A stretch of DNA of 8,356 bases. It comes from Candidatus Daviesbacteria bacterium GW2011_GWA2_42_7. GTDB lineage: Bacteria; Patescibacteriota; Microgenomatia; Daviesbacterales; UBA10151. Position numbers and translations under genes: made by a program. Positions 4,960 through 8,356 of this stretch are shown here, one piece after another. The notes beneath the pieces were generated by a model. It was not told the origin of the DNA, did no database searches, and was given only the letters and a program-made list of their open reading frames with translations. Numbering within the stretch: the stretch's first letter is position 1; the number at the start of each line of letters is the position of its first letter. The DNA lies in the NCBI GenBank assembly GCA_000997105.1, contig LCEJ01000021.1, forward strand, positions 1 through 8,356. The letters are read 5' to 3'.

Positions 4960-5193
4960 ATGCCAATAATAAAATCAGCTATTAAAAAAGCCAGGAAAGA
5001 CAAGGTACGCACGGCCCGCAACAAAAAGCGGGAGAGTGCCTTGAAAAAATTACTTAAAACCGCCCGTAAAAGCCCCGGGGCTAAAAATATGAGTGCCGTC
5101 TTCTCCGCTTTAGATAAGGCCGCTAAGGTTAAGCTTATCCACCCCAAGAAAGCTGATCGCTTAAAATCCAGATTATCTAAACTGCAAAAGTAG
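4960..5193 (+). CDS. rpsT: Small ribosomal subunit protein bS20
   Basis: The 77-residue, strongly basic helical protein begins MPIIKSAIKKARKDKVRTA, matching the bS20 start MPNIKSAIKR seen widely. It ends with the family-typical region SALDKAAKVKLIHPKKADR. bS20 binds 16S rRNA early in 30S assembly. It is slightly shorter than the usual 85-90 residues, as is common in reduced genomes. No Shine-Dalgarno sequence precedes the ATG; the upstream bases are the heptad repeat arrays. Two minute upstream frames (ATG 4927 to TGA 4944, and ATG 4941 to TAA 4952) arise from the repeats. The gene is divergent from murJ and lies 36 bases before a PilN-like gene, which seems to have its own promoter. Confidence 0.97.
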   Translation: MPIIKSAIKKARKDKVRTARNKKRESALKKLLKTARKSPGAKNMSAVFSALDKAAKVKLIHPKKADRLKSRLSKLQK

Positions 5194-5199
5194 CAAGCC

Positions 5200-5228
5200 T
5201 TGTCTCCACAACTTAACTGACGTAAACT
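5200..5228 (+). promoter_or_regulatory. Putative promoter of the pilN-like gene
   Basis: TTGTCT (5200-5205), a 17-base spacer and TAAACT (5223-5228) each match four of six consensus bases. The -10 box ends 7 bases before the in-frame ATG at 5236, which would make that ATG (third codon of the longest frame) a leaderless start. The alternative is read-through from rpsT. Confidence 0.35.
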
Positions 5229-5229
5229 T

Positions 5230-5826
5230 ATGTTTATGGGGCCTGCCAAAAAAAGTTCAACTTTTAAGCCCTTCCAAATTAATCTACTGATCCACAAAGA
5301 GGAACAAGTCAAGCTTTATGAGCGGCTACTTAGGTGGCTCCTTTCTTCCGGGCGGTTCATTGTAGTATTGGTGGAGCTTGTCACTATCGGGGCATTTGTT
5401 GCCCGCTATAAACTTGACGCCGAACTTGCAGATTTACAAGATAATATCAAGGATAAAGTTCCCTATATCGAAGCCTTAAAGGCAGATGAAGCATTAATCA
5501 GACAAACCCAATTCCAACTTTCTACTATTAAGCAGACAAGAAACGAATCCCCTGATTTTGTCCAGACTATTTCAAAAATAGCTACACTCACCCCAAAAAA
5601 TATCAAGATTACGAATATCTCCCTGGACCGTGCCCAATCATTCCCTAAAACCCTTTTCACAATTTCAGGGGCAACTCCCTCTAATATCGAGCTGTCTGTT
5701 TTTATCAGTTCACTGCAAAAAGACCCCTCTTTTGCCGAGGTGACACTGACTAATATCTCTTTTGAAGGACAGACTATCTTTACTCTAACAGGCAGTTTAA
5801 CAAAAAAAGGAGAAAAATCAGGCTAA
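5230..5826 (+). CDS. pilN: PilN-like type IV pilus inner-membrane protein
   Basis: PilN links the cytoplasmic actin-like PilM to PilO in the alignment complex of type IV pili. The frame has 198 residues: a short cytoplasmic tail with FQINLL (INLL at 17-20, the PilM-binding motif of PilN), one membrane helix at about 43-58 with an embedded acidic residue (E49), a coiled-coil-like stretch (about 60-105), and an alpha/beta C-terminal domain. The sequence shows the tail, helix and domain order; the PilM contact is known from other bacteria. No Shine-Dalgarno sequence is present. Starts at 5230 or 5236 are both possible, and 5236 fits the upstream -10 box. The next gene begins directly after the stop (TAAATG). 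No pilM lies in the window. A GspL/PilN-like relative serving competence or secretion is an alternative. Confidence 0.85.
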   Translation: MFMGPAKKSSTFKPFQINLLIHKEEQVKLYERLLRWLLSSGRFIVVLVELVTIGAFVARYKLDAELADLQDNIKDKVPYIEALKADEALIRQTQFQLSTIKQTRNESPDFVQTISKIATLTPKNIKITNISLDRAQSFPKTLFTISGATPSNIELSVFISSLQKDPSFAEVTLTNISFEGQTIFTLTGSLTKKGEKSG

Positions 5827-6426
5827 ATGGCAACAGCAAAGTATTCCCGATACTATACCTACATTAAACCGGTCATCGAAAATAAGTTCGTCAAATCCTC
5901 GGCCCCTTATATTTTCAGCCTTCTTACTATGACTGTATTTATACTCTTTGCCATCCGGCCGACTATCTCTACAATCTTAAACTTACAGAAAAATATCGAA
6001 AACCACAGGCAAGTATTAGAGGCTTTGGAAAAGAAGGAAAATAACCTGACGGCAGGGCGAAATAACCTGCAAAACTTAGGGTTGGAGAAAAGGCAAAAAG
6101 TAAATTCCTCCCTACCGGAAAATGCCGACATAACATCTCTTATTAGCAGTTTACGCAACTCTTCCGGGAGGGAAGCTTCAGTATCGGCCCTGCAGATCCA
6201 ACCGGTTGTGCTACTGGACAGCAAGGCCGCATCGCAAAAAGCCCCCTTAAGCCTTGGGGAGGTGAGTTTTTCTTATAATATCCAGGGGGCCTATGGACAA
6301 CTACTGCCAACTTTGTATAATCTGCAAAGGTCGCCAAGACTTTTGAACATCAGCAGTGTTGTCTTAAGCAGCCAGGAGGGGGCAACTGTATTATCTGTCT
6401 CCGGAAAGGCGTACTTCCTTAAATGA
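5827..6426 (+). CDS. pilO: PilO-like type IV pilus inner-membrane protein
   Basis: PilO pairs with PilN through the same layout: short cytoplasmic tail, membrane helix, coiled coil and a ferredoxin-like periplasmic-side domain. Here (199 residues) the helix is at about 26-43 (APYIFSLLTMTVFILFAI). A heptad-rich coiled coil runs from about 47 to 95 (LNLQKNIENHRQVLEALEKK), and the C-terminal domain holds VSFSYNIQGAYGQLLPTL and LLNISSVVLSS, a pattern typical of PilO/GspM. The ATG abuts the pilN stop with no gap. GGAG lies 14 bases upstream, too far to be strong, so translation is probably coupled to pilN. The stop overlaps the next start (ATGA). Sequence conservation is low in this family, so order and architecture carry much of the call. 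Confidence 0.82.
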   Translation: MATAKYSRYYTYIKPVIENKFVKSSAPYIFSLLTMTVFILFAIRPTISTILNLQKNIENHRQVLEALEKKENNLTAGRNNLQNLGLEKRQKVNSSLPENADITSLISSLRNSSGREASVSALQIQPVVLLDSKAASQKAPLSLGEVSFSYNIQGAYGQLLPTLYNLQRSPRLLNISSVVLSSQEGATVLSVSGKAYFLK

Positions 6427-6596
6427 CCAGCAAGCAGCTTTTATATGTTGTTATTTTTACCTTCATTGTTGCGATTATTTGGGTTGCCTCAAATATCACC
6501 CATGCGCAAAGAGATGTGCAAATCCCGCCTGAAACAAAACAGTTAATGGAACCTATAGACCCTAATTTTGACCAGGAGGTATTAAATGAACTTTGA
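6423..6596 (+). CDS. Small single-pass membrane protein in the pilus gene cluster
   Basis: A 57-residue frame fits exactly between pilO and the dockerin gene. It starts at the ATGA overlap with the pilO stop and ends 11 bases inside the next gene. Residues 1-5 (MTSKQ) are a short polar tail. Residues 6-22 (LLYVVIFTFIVAIIWVA) form one clear membrane helix. The rest is an exported-looking polar tail with IPPETKQLMEPIDPNFDQ at 34-51, followed by EVLNEL. Overlaps on both sides and a strong membrane helix support a real gene. I recall similar short proteins with a P-I-[ND]-P motif near pil genes in CPR genomes, but cannot check. It may stand in for PilP, which docks PilN/PilO to outer parts in Gram-negatives, yet it lacks the PilP beta-domain. 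Its role is unknown. Confidence 0.8.
   Translation: MTSKQLLYVVIFTFIVAIIWVASNITHAQRDVQIPPETKQLMEPIDPNFDQEVLNEL
6574..6580 (+). promoter_or_regulatory. Strong Shine-Dalgarno sequence of the dockerin gene
   Basis: AGGAGGT is a perfect anti-Shine-Dalgarno complement placed 5 bases before the ATG at 6586. It lies inside the coding sequence of the 57-residue protein (codons for QEV). It settles the start of the dockerin gene and suggests that this protein is made at a higher rate than the pilN/pilO products. Confidence 0.9.
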
Positions 6597-7518
6597 AAAG
6601 AGAATCCCAACCATCTTAGGCTTGGGAGTTTTGGTCGCCGGATTAGTAGGTGGGGTACTCCTGGTAACCACAAACCAGATATTTAAAACACGGGCCAGCT
6701 CGTCCGATACCCCTAAAAGCATCGCTCTTGCTAACCTCTCGGAAACCGGGGCCTCGATCTATTGGCAAACCGACCAACCTACAACCGGCTTTATCCAGGC
6801 AGGCCCATCAGCAGCTCTAGGGCTTACATTCCGTGACGAACGGGACATCCAAGCACCGGAGCCACACCAGCTGCATTTTGTTACTTTAAACAGCCTTACC
6901 CCCAACACCATTTATTACTATAAAATAGGTTCCGGTGGCTTAACTTACCCCCCTGGTGAACCGTTCTCCTTTAGGACCCCTGCCGACAAAACAGCCCCTT
7001 CCAACCTTCCCCCACTTATCGGCACAATCATGGACTCCGACTCGCAGCCTGTTACAGAAGCTATTATCACCCTGGAACTGCCGGAAGCGCAAAGCCTTGC
7101 AGCGATTACAAAAGTCGCCGGAAATTTTATCCTGCCTCTTACAGAAATTCGTAACCGGGACATGGCAGAAAATCTCACCTTCCCGGAATCCGGCCTCAGC
7201 GGCAAACTAACCATATTTAACCAGACCAAGCTCTCCAGTGTGATAATCAAACTCCCATTTGCTGCCACTACACTGCCTCAAATTACCCTTGGCCAGGATC
7301 TGGACCTGAGCTCTCCACCCGCCTCACCTTCAGCTACTAATGCCCGTTATGACTTAAATACCGACGGGGTAGTCAACTCCCTTGATTTGTCTATTGTTAT
7401 CAAAAACCGGGGAAAAAACCCAAAAAACAAACAGGCCGACCTAAATGGGGATAACGTCGTGGACCAAAAAGACGTTGATATTATCAACCGTTATATCCCG
7501 AATATTCTCCCCCGTTAA
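6586..7518 (+). CDS. Membrane-anchored fibronectin III-like protein with C-terminal dockerin
   Basis: The protein has 310 residues. An uncleaved-looking signal anchor lies at about 8-29 (PTILGLGVLVAGLVGGVLLV). Residues 43-132 resemble the fibronectin III-like domain found at the N-terminus of purple acid phosphatases (GASIYWQTDQPTTGFIQAG, then HFVTLNSLTPNTIYYYKIG). Residues about 144-225 look like a carboxypeptidase-regulatory or prealbumin-like beta-sandwich (IGTIMDSDSQPVTEAIITLE). A serine/proline linker leads to a type I dockerin with two calcium loops: D256, N258, D260, N264, D267 and D285, N287, D289, D293, D296. Dockerins bind cohesins to join extracellular assemblies. No catalytic domain or cohesin is visible here. 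Its place right behind pilN/pilO suggests an envelope or surface partner of the pilus. The last 35 bases overlap convergent holA. Domains are clear; role is inferred. Confidence 0.88.
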   Translation: MNFEKRIPTILGLGVLVAGLVGGVLLVTTNQIFKTRASSSDTPKSIALANLSETGASIYWQTDQPTTGFIQAGPSAALGLTFRDERDIQAPEPHQLHFVTLNSLTPNTIYYYKIGSGGLTYPPGEPFSFRTPADKTAPSNLPPLIGTIMDSDSQPVTEAIITLELPEAQSLAAITKVAGNFILPLTEIRNRDMAENLTFPESGLSGKLTIFNQTKLSSVIIKLPFAATTLPQITLGQDLDLSSPPASPSATNARYDLNTDGVVNSLDLSIVIKNRGKNPKNKQADLNGDNVVDQKDVDIINRYIPNILPR

Positions 7519-8167
7519 ACTTCTGGACTAAACGGGCCAACCCAATATCAGGGGGTATTTTACCCATCTTTATAGAAAACTCAGTATCTAAAGTAAATTT
7601 GTACAGGTTTTCAAAATCCTCCAACTTAAATTTTCGCTTTTGCACCTCTATTTTTCCGCGGGCATAGGAGGAAGCAGGTAAAGGTAAAATATTACGCCTT
7701 AGGCCGTAATAGACCATTGTTAAAATATAGACCCACTCATATTCACTAGTCAGCTTCTCAAGCTGGGAGAAAGCCTCTTTCTTACGATCAAGAAGACAGT
7801 CTAAAAATGGGAAGACCGAAAGCTCCTTCTCCCCCTCAAAGACAAAAATTTTAGCTTTTTGCTTTTGGGCACTTTGTAAAAGGGATGAGGCAGATTTCAA
7901 AGGCCCTGACAATAGTAAAAATGTTAAATCATCAGCCCCTAGAGGTAATACAGACAGGTCAAGTTTATCCGGGGTGTTATCTGAAACTACTAACCTGGGC
8001 CCGCTTCCAAACATAGGGACAGAGGTTAAAGCCCATTCCAGCTTTTCTAAACTATCCTGTTTTAAGTCTACCAGCACTGTCATATCAGTAGGGAATTGCT
8101 TTCTGATACGCAAAGCCTCCGTTCTTTTCCCTACCTCTCCCGGCCCATGTAAGACTATTATTTTCAC
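7484..8167 (-). CDS. holA: DNA polymerase III delta subunit-like clamp-loader protein (reduced HolA)
   Basis: HolA opens the sliding clamp within the clamp loader. This copy has 227 residues, well below the usual 320-345. N-terminal residues MKIIVLHGPGEVGKRTEA start like HolA. The C-terminal half has the delta signature in order: FPFLDCLLDRKKEAFSQLEK, then a helix with MVYYGLRRNILPLP, then DTEFSIKMGKIPP and LARLV, matching the A-x-L-L-x-x-L, L-A-R-Q-x-R and D-x-x-I-K-x-G elements of the family. The stretch GPGEVGKR looks like a P-loop with arginine in the Ser/Thr place; HolA is not an ATPase, so this need not function. The start is GTG at 8165-8167, overlapping the upstream LCP stop as GTGA, so translation is probably coupled. 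The shortness seems to come from a compact middle region. Confidence 0.82.
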   Translation of the reverse strand: MKIIVLHGPGEVGKRTEALRIRKQFPTDMTVLVDLKQDSLEKLEWALTSVPMFGSGPRLVVSDNTPDKLDLSVLPLGADDLTFLLLSGPLKSASSLLQSAQKQKAKIFVFEGEKELSVFPFLDCLLDRKKEAFSQLEKLTSEYEWVYILTMVYYGLRRNILPLPASSYARGKIEVQKRKFKLEDFENLYKFTLDTEFSIKMGKIPPDIGLARLVQKFNGGEYSGYNG

Positions 8168-8356
8168 TGCTTTTTTCCGGCACTTTCTGAGGCAGACAAT
8201 TTACCTGAAAAAATATCACTTATATACTGGTGGATTTTAGCAAAGTCATTATCCGGAGGAATTAAAACCCAAGCACCGTATTGCCAAGTAGGAGGGGCAA
8301 CCAATAACGGGTCCTTGCCGCTGGTATCTAAAACAAAGCTCTTAGTCTCTTGGGAC
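8164..8356 (-). CDS. LytR-CpsA-Psr (LCP) family envelope protein, C-terminal fragment
   Basis: The minus-strand frame enters from the window edge (first full codon 8355-8353) and gives 63 residues before TGA at 8166-8164. It contains LDTSGKDPLLVAPP, then WQYGAWVLIPPDNDFAKIHQ and YISDIFSG, ending in a lysine/serine-rich tail. The YGAWVLIP segment followed by an I-H-x-Y-I helix is what I recall at the C-terminus of LCP (cell envelope-related transcriptional attenuator) proteins of CPR bacteria. LCP proteins attach anionic glycopolymers to peptidoglycan outside the cytoplasmic membrane. The catalytic LCP domain would lie outside the window, so the call rests on the tail only. Its stop overlaps the holA GTG start by four bases. 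Confidence 0.6.
   Translation of the reverse strand, partial: SQETKSFVLDTSGKDPLLVAPPTWQYGAWVLIPPDNDFAKIHQYISDIFSGKLSASESAGKKQ

Noticed and set aside
4953..5312. Minus-strand frame of 119 residues opposite rpsT
   Set aside because: It runs across rpsT and into pilN on the other strand. The clear bS20 match on the plus strand explains the open frame.

Overview
The window looks like a piece of a Candidate Phyla Radiation (Patescibacteria) chromosome, most likely in or near the Microgenomates. This rests on several signs: short, tightly packed housekeeping genes, a PilN with an INLL motif and an acidic residue in its membrane helix, a reduced HolA next to a LytR-CpsA-Psr (LCP) protein, a membrane-anchored dockerin protein, and small families of short repeats. 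TGA ends several genes and no in-frame TGA is needed, so the recoded (code 25) CPR lineages are unlikely. Lineage placement is inference from gene content.

Positions 1-745 lie on the minus strand. They hold the start of hrcA, cut by the window edge, and its control region: a promoter with a perfect TTGACA box, overlapped by a near-perfect CIRCE operator. Upstream is an unrecognised 124-residue gene. The stretch between them is built largely from short imperfect palindromic repeats. One repeat supplies the hrcA Shine-Dalgarno sequence and start codon, and another supports its -35 box. Positions 746-912 are a divergent promoter region with a strong palindrome.

Positions 913-4827 hold a small nucleotidyltransferase-fold gene on the plus strand. 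It converges on lepA (EF4), and murJ (lipid II flippase) lies upstream of lepA on the minus strand. lepA carries five in-register heptanucleotide units inside its G domain. A related heptad family forms an inverted pair of arrays in front of rpsT.

Positions 4960-7518, on the plus strand, run rpsT (bS20), a PilN-like gene, a PilO-like gene, a 57-residue membrane protein, and a membrane-anchored protein with a fibronectin III-like fold and a dockerin. The last four are almost seamless, with TAA/ATG abutment, an ATGA overlap and an 11-bp overlap. They probably form a type IV pilus-like inner-membrane module with a surface or envelope protein. Positions 7484-8356, on the minus strand, hold the C-terminal end of an LCP-family envelope protein coupled by a GTGA overlap to holA, which converges on the dockerin gene with a 35-bp overlap.

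A recurring feature is that several genes (the 124-residue gene, the nucleotidyltransferase gene, lepA, murJ and perhaps pilN) have no Shine-Dalgarno sequence. Instead each has a -10-like hexamer ending 6-9 bases before the start codon, which suggests leaderless mRNAs. hrcA and the dockerin gene have strong Shine-Dalgarno sequences. No CRISPR array, tRNA, rRNA, insertion sequence or complete new defence system is visible.
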